DNA of 19,203 nucleotides from WHUA01 sp964585785 (GCA_964585785.1 CAZPFL010000085.1:1-19203), one strand, 5' to 3'; positions 1 to 7,659 are shown, counted from the stretch's first letter. The notes: generated by a model from the sequence alone, not told the origin. Translations and numbers: made by a program.

Positions 1-2013
1 CTGCAGATCTTCGACGCGCGGACCGGCGGGGCGGCCGCGTTCAAGGTGCCGTCCACGCCGAAGGATCCCTCGGTCGGCTTCATGAACGGCATCACCGGCG
101 CGGCTTCGCGCCACGGCTTCGCGCTCGACGACGTGGCGCTGGTGCTGCACGGCACGACGATCGCGACCAACGCGGTGCTCGAGCGCAAGCTCGCGGTCGG
201 CGCGCTCGTCACCACGCGCGGCTTCGAGGACGTGCTCGAGATCGGCCGCCATGTGCGCAAGGACATCTACGGGCTCAGGGCGGAGAAGCGCTCGGTGCTG
301 ATTCCGCGGCGGCGGCGCTTCGGCCTGGCCGAGCGCATGCGCGCGGACGGCACGGTCGAGACGCCGCTCAACCGCGCGGCGGCGCGGGTGCTGATCGAAG
401 AGATGCGTGCCGCCGGGGATTCGGATGGCGCGGTCGAGGCGGTCGCCGTCTGCTTGCTGCACGCCTACGCCAACCCGGCGCATGAGCAGGCCTTCAAGGC
501 GATGCTCGCCGAGCTTTGGCCCGAGGCCTCGGTCTCGCTGTCGAGCGACATCAGCCCCGAGATGCGCGAATTCGAGCGCTCTTCGACGACCGTGCTGAAC
601 GCGGTGCTGGCGCCGGTGGTCGCGCGCTATCTCAAGCGGCTGGCGACGCGCATGAAGGACGAGCACTTCGCCGCGCATCTCTATCTCGTGCAGTCGAACG
701 GCGGCGTGACGACGCCGGGCACCGCGGGCGAGCAGCCGGTGCGGCTCTTGCTCTCCGGCCCGTCCGGCGGCGCGATGGCGGTGACGCGGCTGGCGGAGAC
801 GCTGGGCGAGCCCAACCTCGTCGGCATCGACATGGGCGGCACCAGCTTCGATGTCTGCGTCGTGCGCGACGGCAAGACGACGGTGGTGACCGAGGGCGAG
901 ATCGACGGCCTGCCGGTGCGCGTGCCGATGGTCGAGATCCGCACCATCGGCGCGGGCGGCGGCTCGATCGCCTGGATCGACGCGGGCGGCCGCCTTCGCG
1001 TCGGGCCGCAGAGCGCGGGCGCCGATCCCGGGCCGGTCTGCTACGGCGGGGGTGGCACCGAGCCGGCGGTGACCGACGCCAATGTCGCGCTCGGGCGGAT
1101 CGACCCCGGCTTCTTCCTCGGCGGCGGCATGGCGCTCGACCGCGACGCCGCGCTGGCGGCGGTGAAGACGCGCATCGCCGAGCCGCTCAACCTCGGCCCC
1201 GAGCAGGCGGCGGAAGGCATCCTCGCGGTCGCCAACTCGAACATGGCCGCGGCGATCAAGCTCAGCCTGTTCGAGAAAGGGCTCGACCCGCGCGACTTCG
1301 CGCTCGTCTCCTTCGGCGGCGCCGGCGGGCTGCATGCGACGGCGCTGGCCGACGAGCTCGGCACGCGGCGCGTCGTCTTCCCGCGCGATCCGGGGACGCT
1401 GTCCGCCTATGGCATCCTGTTTTCCGACATCACCCATGACGTGGCGCGCTCGCGCCTCTTGCCCGCCGTGCCGGACTCGCTGCCGGCGCTGAAAGAGGTG
1501 TTCGACGCGCTGCTCGCCGACGGTGCGGCGTTGCTGGAACGCGACGGCATCGCGCCCCCGGATCGGGGTTTCGCGGTCGCCGCCGACATGCGCTACCGCG
1601 GCCAGGCCTTCGAGCTGCTGATCCCCTGGCCCGACTGGGAGATCAGCGAGGCGGGCCTTGCGCGGCTGGTTGAGGCCTTCCACCAGCAGCACAAGCAGCG
1701 CTTCGCCTATGACGACCGTGCGACGCCGGTCGATATCGTGACCTGCCGGGTGACCGCGACGGGCCACTTGCCGAAGCCGTCGCTGCGGCCTTACGAGGGC
1801 GCCGGCGCATCCGAGCCGAAGGGTCGGCGCCCGGTCTTCATCAATGGCCAATGGCGCGAGACGCCGATCCACGACCGCGCGGCGCTGGCGCTCGACACGC
1901 CGGTCGCGGGGCCGGCCATCGTTGATGAAGAATACACCACCATCCTGATCGGCCCCGGCTGGTCGGTCGCGCCGCGCGACACCGGCGACCTGGTCGCCAC
2001 GCGGCAGGCATGA
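1..2013 (+). CDS. hyuA: Hydantoinase/oxoprolinase family protein, HyuA-type subunit (5' partial)
   Basis: ATP-dependent amidase subunit of the N-methylhydantoinase A / 5-oxoprolinase family, cytoplasmic, expected to work with HyuB on a cyclic amide (hydantoin, 5-oxoproline or similar). The reading frame is open from base 1, and its first residues (LQIFDARTGG...KVPSTPKDPS) match the family just after the N-terminal GGTFTD-type nucleotide loop, so only a short N-terminal piece is missing. Visible motifs: the second phosphate-binding loop GIDMGGTSFD, LLSGPSGGAMA, TIGAGGGSIAWID and SAGADPGPVCYGG. The 670 residues present are close to the usual family length of about 680-700. The TGA stop overlaps an ATG (ATGA), and hyuB follows at once, so the two are co-transcribed. 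The substrate cannot be read from sequence; acetophenone carboxylase and acetone carboxylase subunits belong to the same superfamily. Confidence 0.93.
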   Translation: MQIFDARTGGAAAFKVPSTPKDPSVGFMNGITGAASRHGFALDDVALVLHGTTIATNAVLERKLAVGALVTTRGFEDVLEIGRHVRKDIYGLRAEKRSVLIPRRRRFGLAERMRADGTVETPLNRAAARVLIEEMRAAGDSDGAVEAVAVCLLHAYANPAHEQAFKAMLAELWPEASVSLSSDISPEMREFERSSTTVLNAVLAPVVARYLKRLATRMKDEHFAAHLYLVQSNGGVTTPGTAGEQPVRLLLSGPSGGAMAVTRLAETLGEPNLVGIDMGGTSFDVCVVRDGKTTVVTEGEIDGLPVRVPMVEIRTIGAGGGSIAWIDAGGRLRVGPQSAGADPGPVCYGGGGTEPAVTDANVALGRIDPGFFLGGGMALDRDAALAAVKTRIAEPLNLGPEQAAEGILAVANSNMAAAIKLSLFEKGLDPRDFALVSFGGAGGLHATALADELGTRRVVFPRDPGTLSAYGILFSDITHDVARSRLLPAVPDSLPALKEVFDALLADGAALLERDGIAPPDRGFAVAADMRYRGQAFELLIPWPDWEISEAGLARLVEAFHQQHKQRFAYDDRATPVDIVTCRVTATGHLPKPSLRPYEGAGASEPKGRRPVFINGQWRETPIHDRAALALDTPVAGPAIVDEEYTTILIGPGWSVAPRDTGDLVATRQA

Positions 2014-2024
2014 AGGGAAGGGAC

Positions 2025-3767
2025 ATGGACAGGACAGAGCTCGACCCGATCCAGATCGAAGTCATTCGCAACGCGCTGGTCGCGGCCTGCGAGCAGATGA
2101 GCATCACCATCTGGCGCACCAGCCGCTCCACCGTGGTGCGCGAGATGCTCGACTACTCGACCGCGCTGTTCGACGCCAAGGGCCGCAACATCGCCCAGGC
2201 GACGCGGCTGCCTGTGCATCTGAACTCGATGGCGACCTGCCTGGAAGACATTCTCGACCGTTTCATTCCGATCGGGGACTGGCGCGACGGCGACGTGGTG
2301 CTCACCAACGATCCCTACAGCGGCGGCCAGCATCTACCGGACATTCTCACCTTCCGCCCGGTCTGCCTCGACGGCAAGCCGATCGCCATCGTCGGCGTGC
2401 TCTGCCACCACATCGACGTCGGCGGCGGCGCGCCGGGCAGCTATGACCCGGAGGCGACCGAGATCTACCAGGAGGGGCTGCGCATCCCGCCGGTCAAGCT
2501 GTTCGACGGCGGCGTGCGCAACGATCCGCTTTACAAGGTGATGCTGACCAACAGCCGCGAGCCCGGCAAGCTGAGCGGCGACCTGGCCTCACAGTTCGCG
2601 GCGCTCGACGTCGGCGCGGCGGAGGTCACGCGCATCGCCCGGCACTATGGCACGGCGACGCTCACGGGCGTCACCGAGCGTATTCTCGATCAGTCGGAGC
2701 AGGCGATGCGCGCGGCGCTCGCCGCCATGCCGGACGGCGAATACGTCTTCGAGGACTATGTGGACGACGACGGCATCACCGAGGCGCCGTTGAAGATCAA
2801 GGTGACGCTGACGATCGCCGGGGACCAGGCCAAGGTCGACTTCACCGGCTCGAGCCCGCAGGCGGCCGGCTGCGTCAACTGCACGCTCAATATGTCGAAA
2901 TCGGCAGTCTATTTTGCGTTGATGAGCGGCGTGGCGGCTGGTGTCGTCCAGCCGCCGTCTTCGGAAGACCGGCGCGTGACGACACACGCGCTGGAGGGCG
3001 ATTTTTCTGCGAACTCCGGCTGCTACCGGCCGATCGAGATCGCGGCGCCGCTCGGCACGGTGGTCAACTGCCGCGCGCCCGCGCCGGTCGTGAACCGCAT
3101 GGCGACCGGTCACCGCATCGTCAACGCCGTGACCGGCGCGCTCGCGCAGGCCGCGCCCGGCCGCATTCCCGCGGCCTATTACGGCGTGAGCTACGTCTAT
3201 GCGCTCGGCACGCCGAGGGAAGACGGCTCGACCGACGTCTATTTCGAGGTCGAAGTCGGCGGCTGGGGCGCGCATCCGGAGGCGGACGGCGCGAGCGGCT
3301 TCTCCGCAGGCTTCCATAACCTCGCGAACTCGCCGGTGGAAATGGTCGAGAGCCTGCACCCGGTGACCTTCACGAGTTACGGCCTGACGCCGGATTCCGG
3401 CGGCGCGGGGCGGACGCGCGGCGGGCTCGGCCTGCATCGCGAATGGCGCGTCGACGCCGAGCAGGGCACGCTGGCGACCAGCTTCGAGCGCTTCCGCATC
3501 CCGCCCTACGGCCTCGCCGGCGGCAAGCCCGCCGCCTGCGGCCGCCTGCTCGTGCGGCGCAACGGCCAGGTGCAGCAGATGCCGTCCAAGGTCTCCGGCG
3601 TCGCGTTGAAGAAAGGCGACGTCGTCCGGCTCGAGACCTCCGGCGGCGGCGGCTACGGTGACCCGGCCACCCGCCCCCGCGACGCCGTCGCCCGCGACCT
3701 GCGCGACGGCTACGTCAGCGAGAAGGCCGCGCGAGAGGTTTACGGCGCTAACACTGCGAACGATTGA
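2025..3767 (+). CDS. hyuB: Hydantoinase B/oxoprolinase family protein, HyuB-type subunit
   Basis: Partner subunit of HyuA in an ATP-dependent hydantoinase/5-oxoprolinase-type enzyme. Family signatures include DPIQIEVIRNALVAACEQM near the start, VLTNDPYSGGQHLPDI, the metal-site-like LCHHIDVGG, ANSGCYRPIEI, and the C-terminal GGGGYGDPATR. I prefer the ATG at 2025 because AGGGAAGGGAC lies directly upstream. The ATG at 2010 overlaps the hyuA stop and would add five residues. The product is about 580 residues, normal to slightly long. It carries an insertion of about 19 residues (around residues 305-323, GVVQPPSSEDRRVTTHA) between YFALMS and EGDFSANSGCYRPI. This is encoded by a palindromic repeat also present downstream of the fnr-like gene (see repeat entries). 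Relatives, as I recall them, have only a short loop there. Whether the enzyme stays active is unknown, but the frame is intact. Confidence 0.92.
   Translation: MDRTELDPIQIEVIRNALVAACEQMSITIWRTSRSTVVREMLDYSTALFDAKGRNIAQATRLPVHLNSMATCLEDILDRFIPIGDWRDGDVVLTNDPYSGGQHLPDILTFRPVCLDGKPIAIVGVLCHHIDVGGGAPGSYDPEATEIYQEGLRIPPVKLFDGGVRNDPLYKVMLTNSREPGKLSGDLASQFAALDVGAAEVTRIARHYGTATLTGVTERILDQSEQAMRAALAAMPDGEYVFEDYVDDDGITEAPLKIKVTLTIAGDQAKVDFTGSSPQAAGCVNCTLNMSKSAVYFALMSGVAAGVVQPPSSEDRRVTTHALEGDFSANSGCYRPIEIAAPLGTVVNCRAPAPVVNRMATGHRIVNAVTGALAQAAPGRIPAAYYGVSYVYALGTPREDGSTDVYFEVEVGGWGAHPEADGASGFSAGFHNLANSPVEMVESLHPVTFTSYGLTPDSGGAGRTRGGLGLHREWRVDAEQGTLATSFERFRIPPYGLAGGKPAACGRLLVRRNGQVQQMPSKVSGVALKKGDVVRLETSGGGGYGDPATRPRDAVARDLRDGYVSEKAAREVYGANTAND
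2936..2995 (+). repeat. Palindromic repeat element inserted in frame within hyuB
   Basis: This segment matches 6121-6180 at 50 of 60 positions. It folds as a hairpin: outer arms GTGTCGTC (2941-2948) and GACGACAC (2978-2985), with inner arms CGCC/GGCG and GTCT/AGAC. The intergenic copies have ATCT/AGAT at the inner stem, a compensatory change. It reads through in the hyuB frame without stops as GVVQPPSSEDRRVTTHA. It resembles in principle the Rickettsia palindromic elements that insert in frame into genes, but I do not recognise this family. Confidence 0.72.
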
Positions 3768-3782
3768 TAGAAAGCGTTGTGA

Positions 3783-3805
3783 ATGCCACGGACAAGCCGT
3801 GGCAT
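3783..3805 (-). repeat. REP-like hairpin, copy 1
   Basis: Perfect 9-bp inverted repeat, ATGCCACGG / CCGTGGCAT, around the loop ACAAG. It is the exact reverse complement of the hairpin at 7660-7682, with the flanking CGTC motif also shared. It lies 15 bp after the hyuB stop, so it could also stop transcription or protect the hyuAB mRNA, although no T-tract follows. The strand is assigned so that the loop reads CTTGT. Confidence 0.85.
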
Positions 3806-3829
3806 GACGTGCGATTAAATTAGATCGTC

Positions 3830-3852
3830 ACTCCCCGGCTTGTCCGGGGAGT
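3830..3852 (+). repeat. REP-like hairpin, copy 2
   Basis: Perfect 9-bp inverted repeat, ACTCCCCGG / CCGGGGAGT, around the loop CTTGT, preceded by the same CGTC flank as copy 1 but facing it. The arm sequences differ from copy 1 while full pairing is kept, so the structure rather than the exact sequence is conserved. Copies 1 and 2 form an inverted doublet typical of REP-type elements. Confidence 0.85.
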
Positions 3853-3914
3853 CCATATGCACCAGAATCGCGGCCGATCGAATGCCGGCAAACTCGAACA
3901 CGGAGGCCGACGCC

Positions 3915-4976
3915 ATGAGCGATGTGAACATTCTCGCCATTCAGCCGGTGTCGGACGCCGACCGGGCGAAGATCGAGGCGGTCGACGCGCGGATCCGCCT
4001 GACCGACGCCGGCGGCTGGTTCGACGGCGAGATCCGCGACACCTGGCCCGAATTCACCACGCGCCGCTATCTGCGGCCGGACGCTACGGGCAAGGGGACG
4101 CGGGCGGAGCGGGACGCGCTCCTGGCCGAGGCGGAGATCGTGCTCGCCGGCTTTCCCTTTCCGCTCGACCTGCGCGGCCGCGCGCCCAAGCTGAAATGGC
4201 TCCACCAGCGGCCGGCCGGCGCCAGCAACCTGGTGATCAGCGACCTGTGGAAGAGTGACGTGGTCGTCACGACCTCGCGCGGCTACGCCAACTCGCTGCC
4301 GATCGCGGAATACGCGCTGGGCACGATCATCTATTTCGCCAAGGGCCTGCACCGCGCCGAGGTCGACCGCAAGGCCGGCCTGTTCGACCACCGCGCCTAC
4401 CGGCCGCTGATCCTCGAGGGCAAGACGGTCTGCGTCATCGGCGCCGGCGGGATCGGCCAGGCGGTCGGCAAGCTCTGCGCCGCCGTCGGCATGCGCGTCG
4501 TCGGCACGCGGCGTCACCCACCGAAAGACAAGGCCGAGCTGCCGCCGGGCTTCGCCGAGCTGCGCGCGCCGGATGCGCTGCACGCGCTCCTGGGCGAGAG
4601 CGACTTCGTCGCCGTCTGCTGCCAGTGGACGCCGGAGACGACGAAGCTCTTGGGCCCCGCCGCCTTCGCCGCGATGAAGGAAGGCGCGGTCGTGGTCAAC
4701 GTGGCGCGCGGCGAGATCATCGACGAGGACGCGCTGGTCGCCGCGCTCGCGGCCGGGCGGCTGCGCGGGGTGGCGCTCGACGTCTATGTCGGCGAGTTCG
4801 AGCGCCCGCCCGACGCGCGCCTCTGGTCCGACCCGCGGGTGCTGATCACGCCGCATACCTCGGCCGCCTCGGACCGGAGCCGGCATCGGGCGATCGAGCT
4901 TTTCTGCAAGAACCTCCGGGCCTATCTCGACGGCCAGCCCCTGGAGAATGTGATCGACTGGGAGGCCGGGTATTAG
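3915..4976 (+). CDS. D-2-hydroxyacid dehydrogenase family protein (glyoxylate/hydroxypyruvate reductase-like)
   Basis: NAD(P)-dependent reductase or dehydrogenase of 2-keto/2-hydroxy acids, 353 residues, the usual length. It shows the Rossmann loop GAGGIG (residues 176-181) and the family's catalytic triad: Arg265 in VNVARGEIID, Glu294 in YVGEFERPP and His314 in ITPHTSAAS. The pair Arg199-Arg200 at the end of the second Rossmann strand (VVGTRR) suggests a preference for NADP(H), by analogy with other family members. The start at 3915 is chosen because GGAGG lies 8 bases upstream. The frame is open further upstream, but that part would encode the REP-like hairpin and lacks family similarity. 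It follows hyuAB on the same strand after 147 bp containing two hairpins, so a shared catabolic role is possible but unproven. The exact substrate is not determinable. Confidence 0.9.
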   Translation: MSDVNILAIQPVSDADRAKIEAVDARIRLTDAGGWFDGEIRDTWPEFTTRRYLRPDATGKGTRAERDALLAEAEIVLAGFPFPLDLRGRAPKLKWLHQRPAGASNLVISDLWKSDVVVTTSRGYANSLPIAEYALGTIIYFAKGLHRAEVDRKAGLFDHRAYRPLILEGKTVCVIGAGGIGQAVGKLCAAVGMRVVGTRRHPPKDKAELPPGFAELRAPDALHALLGESDFVAVCCQWTPETTKLLGPAAFAAMKEGAVVVNVARGEIIDEDALVAALAAGRLRGVALDVYVGEFERPPDARLWSDPRVLITPHTSAASDRSRHRAIELFCKNLRAYLDGQPLENVIDWEAGY

Positions 4977-5343
4977 GCGGGGGAGGCCTTTCCGGGGCCG
5001 GAACGTAGCTAATCCTTCTTTAACCATTGCCGCGTAAGGTCCCTGACATGGCGGACGGCTGACCCGCGCGGTTCTCCGAAATGGCGTGGGCAGGCGCTTG
5101 ACGAAGCTCTCTGTGCGGGTCGAGCCGGCCGCCAATTTACCTCCCGAAATCTCCCGAAAATCCGCCGATATCCGGGCCTTTGGCGTCGGCGATTGCGTCC
5201 TGCCGCGGGTTGCGGCAATTTGTCCGCGAAGGACGCGCGGGTTTCTCTTGCCGGGCTGTCGGCAGTGTCTCATGTGCAGAATGCGACTATAATCTGCTAA
5301 CGTCGTAGCCGAGAGAGGGCGCAGAAGGCTTCGGGGCAGGGGA
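4977..5343. other. Intergenic region upstream of the fnr-like gene
   Basis: These 367 bp separate the dehydrogenase from the fnr-like gene. Short open frames exist on both strands but have no ribosome binding site, family similarity or convincing composition, so I call no gene. It contains a TATAAT at 5288-5293. I found no TTGAT-N4-ATCAA box, so there is no sign of autoregulation by the downstream Fnr-type protein. Confidence 0.6.
5265..5293 (+). promoter_or_regulatory. Possible promoter of the fnr-like gene
   Basis: A perfect -10 hexamer TATAAT sits at 5288-5293, about 50 bp before the start codon. The hexamer 17 bp upstream (GTGTCT, 5265-5270) is a poor -35 element, so the promoter is either weak or activator-dependent. 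Confidence 0.4.
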
Positions 5344-6114
5344 ATGGCACAAGGCAATGTACTCAATCTGAAGGCGATACGGGGCGCCAAGCCCACCTCG
5401 CCCTGCGCGGCCTGCCAGGTGCGCGACCTCAGCATTTGCAACGTGCTGAACAGCGACGAGCTGTGCCACTTTACCGGGATCATCGACGATGTCGGCGCGG
5501 CGTCGGGGCAGGCCCTGTTCTTCGAGGGCGACCCGGCGGAGCATCTCTTCGTCATCCGGGAAGGCTGCGCGCGGGTCTACAAGCTGCTGGCCGACGGTCG
5601 GCGGATGATCACCGGCTTCCTCTTTCCGTCCGATATCGTCGGCTTCGCCGATGACGGGCACTACGCCTATGGCTGCGAGGCGATCACGCCGGTGACCGCC
5701 TGCCGCATGCCCCGCAAGCGGCTGTTCGAGTTTTTCGAGACCTACCCGAAGCTCGAGCGCCGCATGCTCGAGATCGCCACCAACGAGCTCGCCGCGACCC
5801 AGGACCAGATGCTGCTGCTCGGCCGCAAGACGGCGCAGGAAAAGCTGGCGTCCTTCCTGTACGTTCTCTTGCGCCGGCAGGAGCGGCGGGGCGCGGGCGG
5901 CGATCGGCTGACGCTGCCGATGAGCCGGAGCGACATCGGCGACCATCTCGGCCTGACCACGGAGTCCGTGAGCCGCTGCTTCACCCAGCTCAAGAAGACG
6001 GGGGTGATCCGGCTCGATTCCGCGCAGCGGGTCACGGTGGCCGACCGGGCCGCCCTGCTGCGCCTGACCGGCTGCGGGGAGGAGCCGTTCGAGCCCAATG
6101 CAGCGGTCCTTTAG
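5344..6114 (+). CDS. fnrL: Crp/Fnr family transcriptional regulator, FnrL-type with Fe-S cysteines
   Basis: Oxygen-responsive regulator of the CRP/FNR superfamily, 256 residues. The N-terminal cysteines Cys21, Cys24 and Cys32 (C-x2-C-x7-C) plus Cys111 match the four ligands of an oxygen-labile [4Fe-4S] cluster in FnrL/FNR proteins. A cyclic-nucleotide-binding-like beta-roll spans about residues 45-130, and a long dimerisation helix about 135-160. The winged helix-turn-helix at about 190-225 has the recognition helix TTESVSR. Its E-x-x-S-R pattern (Glu207, Ser210, Arg211) matches the FNR residues that read TTGAT-N4-ATCAA. A matching box lies downstream at 6259-6272, before the universal stress protein gene, which makes that operon a likely target. 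FixK-like and NnrR-like proteins are alternatives, but they normally lack the full cysteine set. The fnrL name is by similarity; orthology was not tested. Confidence 0.9.
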   Translation: MAQGNVLNLKAIRGAKPTSPCAACQVRDLSICNVLNSDELCHFTGIIDDVGAASGQALFFEGDPAEHLFVIREGCARVYKLLADGRRMITGFLFPSDIVGFADDGHYAYGCEAITPVTACRMPRKRLFEFFETYPKLERRMLEIATNELAATQDQMLLLGRKTAQEKLASFLYVLLRRQERRGAGGDRLTLPMSRSDIGDHLGLTTESVSRCFTQLKKTGVIRLDSAQRVTVADRAALLRLTGCGEEPFEPNAAVL

Positions 6115-6214
6115 GCCGGCGGCCGGTGTCGTCCGGCCGCCATCTATGGAAGATCGGCGCGCGACGACACGCGCGCCGGCGGCCGGTGTCGTCCGGCCGC
6201 CATCTATGGAAGAT
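6115..6214 (+). repeat. Tandem palindromic repeat between the fnr-like and usp genes
   Basis: A 40-bp segment (6115-6154) is repeated exactly at 6175-6214, giving a 60-bp period and about 1.7 copies, starting directly at the fnr-like stop codon. Each unit begins with GGCCGG-N6-CCGGCC. The full unit folds into a larger hairpin through GTGTCGTC (6126-6133) and GACGACAC (6163-6170), with ATCT/AGAT and CGCC/GGCG inside. A diverged copy lies within hyuB (2936-2995). One frame reads GVVRPPSMEDRRATTRA, matching the hyuB insertion. Two copies without regular unique spacers do not make a CRISPR. Confidence 0.88.
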
Positions 6215-6258
6215 GGCAGATTCCGGCCCGGACCGCGTGAGGCAAGTCCCCGGGCCTC

Positions 6259-6272
6259 TTGAGGCAAGTCAA
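6259..6272 (+). promoter_or_regulatory. Candidate FNR/FnrL box upstream of the usp operon
   Basis: TTGAGGCAAGTCAA keeps both TTGA...TCAA half-sites at the exact FNR spacing (TTGA-N6-TCAA); the inner T/A of the full TTGAT-N4-ATCAA consensus is missing. Its centre (6265.5) is about 39-52 bp before start points predicted from AT-rich -10 candidates at 6292-6297 or 6306-6311. The first is compatible with class II activation near -41.5. It is 94 bp before the usp start codon and next to the gene for an Fnr-type protein. Confidence 0.6.
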
Positions 6273-6365
6273 TGTGACCGGTTTCGCACGAATTTAGCTT
6301 CGGTTTAATATCCAGCCCGGAACGCCGCGTCCGCGCGTTCGGCACCACGATCCCAAGGAGGGGAA

Positions 6366-7232
6366 ATGACCTACCGCACCGTACTCGCCGTGTTGCAGGG
6401 AGGGAAATCCGACCGCAATTGTCTCAAGGCGGCGCACACGGTTGCGCGGCCCTTCGACGGCCATATCGACGCGCTTCATGTGCGGGCCGATCCGCGCGCG
6501 TTCCTGGACTACACCGGCGACGCCATGACCGGCGAGGCCTACGCCCAGCTGCTCGACGCGGTGGAGAAGGAAGTGACGGACAAGGCGCAGAAGGCGCGCG
6601 CCGAGTTCGATGCCTGGGCCAAGGAGGCGGGTGTCCAGCTGGCCGCCGAGCCCAAGGCTCTGGCCCATGTCTCCGCGAGCTGGATCGAGACCACCGGGGC
6701 GGAAGACCGCGTGGTCGGCCGCGACGGCCGGCTGCGCGACCTTATCGTCGTGCTGTCGAGCTCGGGCGAGGAGGATCTGCGCGGCGAGGAGACGATCCAG
6801 CGGGCGCTGTTCGAGAGCGGCCGCCCGGTGCTGATCGTGCCGCGGGCGAAGCCGATTACCGATTTCAAGCGCATCGCGATCTTCTGGAACGGCGGCAAGG
6901 AGGCGGCGCGCACGGTCGAGGCCGCGCTGCCGCTGCTGCGCCACGCGGAGGCCGTGGACGTCATGTGGGTCGAGGAGGATGTCGAGCAGGACGCGGTCCA
7001 GACCGGCCTCGTCGGCTATCTCGCCTGGCACGGCATCTCGGCGAGCGCCCGGCGTTTCGCCCCCGACAAGCGCTTTATCGGCGAGACGCTGATGGACGAG
7101 GCGGCGAAGTCCAATATGGACTTGGTGGTGATGGGCGGCTATTCCCACAGCCGCCTGCGCGAATTCATCCTCGGCGGCGTGACCCAGCATATGCTGGAGG
7201 AGTCGACGCTGCCGGTGCTGTCCGCGCATTGA
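6366..7232 (+). CDS. Universal stress protein (UspA family), tandem-domain
   Basis: Cytoplasmic stress protein of 288 residues made of two Usp domains, twice the single-domain length. The N-terminal half starts with TYRTVLAVLQGGKSD; the second starts near FKRIAIFWNGGKEAART. The C-terminal ATP-binding signature is clear: VVMGGYSHSRLREFILGGVT, the G-x2-G-x9-G(S/T)-type loop in its common alphaproteobacterial form. A strong ribosome binding site, AAGGAGGGG, precedes the ATG. The FNR box candidate upstream suggests induction under low oxygen, as is known for Usp genes in several bacteria. The next gene starts 28 bp downstream on the same strand and is probably co-transcribed. The precise role (ATP binding, stress survival) cannot be taken further from sequence. 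Confidence 0.93.
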   Translation: MTYRTVLAVLQGGKSDRNCLKAAHTVARPFDGHIDALHVRADPRAFLDYTGDAMTGEAYAQLLDAVEKEVTDKAQKARAEFDAWAKEAGVQLAAEPKALAHVSASWIETTGAEDRVVGRDGRLRDLIVVLSSSGEEDLRGEETIQRALFESGRPVLIVPRAKPITDFKRIAIFWNGGKEAARTVEAALPLLRHAEAVDVMWVEEDVEQDAVQTGLVGYLAWHGISASARRFAPDKRFIGETLMDEAAKSNMDLVVMGGYSHSRLREFILGGVTQHMLEESTLPVLSAH

Positions 7233-7260
7233 GGGCAAGAAAGACAGGAGAGGGAACGGC

Positions 7261-7620
7261 ATGGCGTTGAAACACGTGCGGCTCGAGCTCGCGCGCACCC
7301 CCGATCATCCGGAGGGCAGCGTGCACTGCGGCTACGAGCTGAACCTGCCGCTCGACACGGACGGGCGGTTCGACGCGGCGGCCTGGAAGACGCATCAGAA
7401 GGAATGCACGGTGCGGCGCTTCTGGGAGGGCGAGGACGACGAGATGGGCGAGGTCGTCAAGGTCGGCCGGAGCTGGGCCTTTTCCTACGACCCGAGCACC
7501 GAGGAGGACGACGAGCCCATGTTCAAGCTGGAGAAGCACAGCTTCAAGCAGGGCGAGTACGTCTCGATCACCGAGCATGACGGCGTGCAGCGCACCTTCC
7601 GGGTCGTCTTCGTGCGCTGA
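7261..7620 (+). CDS. Small acidic conserved protein of unknown function
   Basis: A 119-residue protein rich in Asp/Glu, with no signal peptide or membrane segment. Conserved-looking features are GSVHCGYELNLPLD, ECTVRRFW, WAFSYDPSTEEDDEP, FKLEKHSFKQGEYVSI and a terminal FRVVFV strand. I recognise this as the type of conserved hypothetical protein found in many alphaproteobacteria, but I know of no assigned function. AGGAGAGGG upstream of the ATG supports the start. Its position 28 bp after the usp gene suggests one operon and therefore possible Fnr control and a stress or low-oxygen role (inference). No catalytic motif is visible. Confidence 0.85.
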   Translation: MALKHVRLELARTPDHPEGSVHCGYELNLPLDTDGRFDAAAWKTHQKECTVRRFWEGEDDEMGEVVKVGRSWAFSYDPSTEEDDEPMFKLEKHSFKQGEYVSITEHDGVQRTFRVVFVR

Positions 7621-7659
7621 GGGGCGCGCCCGGGCAGGCGGCCCTCTCCAATGACCGTC

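Noticed and set aside
3828..5555. 575-codon open frame on the minus strand
   Set aside because: It runs antisense to the D-2-hydroxyacid dehydrogenase, which has all catalytic motifs. The translation is a high-GC shadow with no family features.
6115..6214. Possible minimal CRISPR
   Set aside because: Only two repeats, each with strong internal palindromes; the intervening 20 bp belong to the repeat unit (also present in the hyuB copy), and no cas genes are near.
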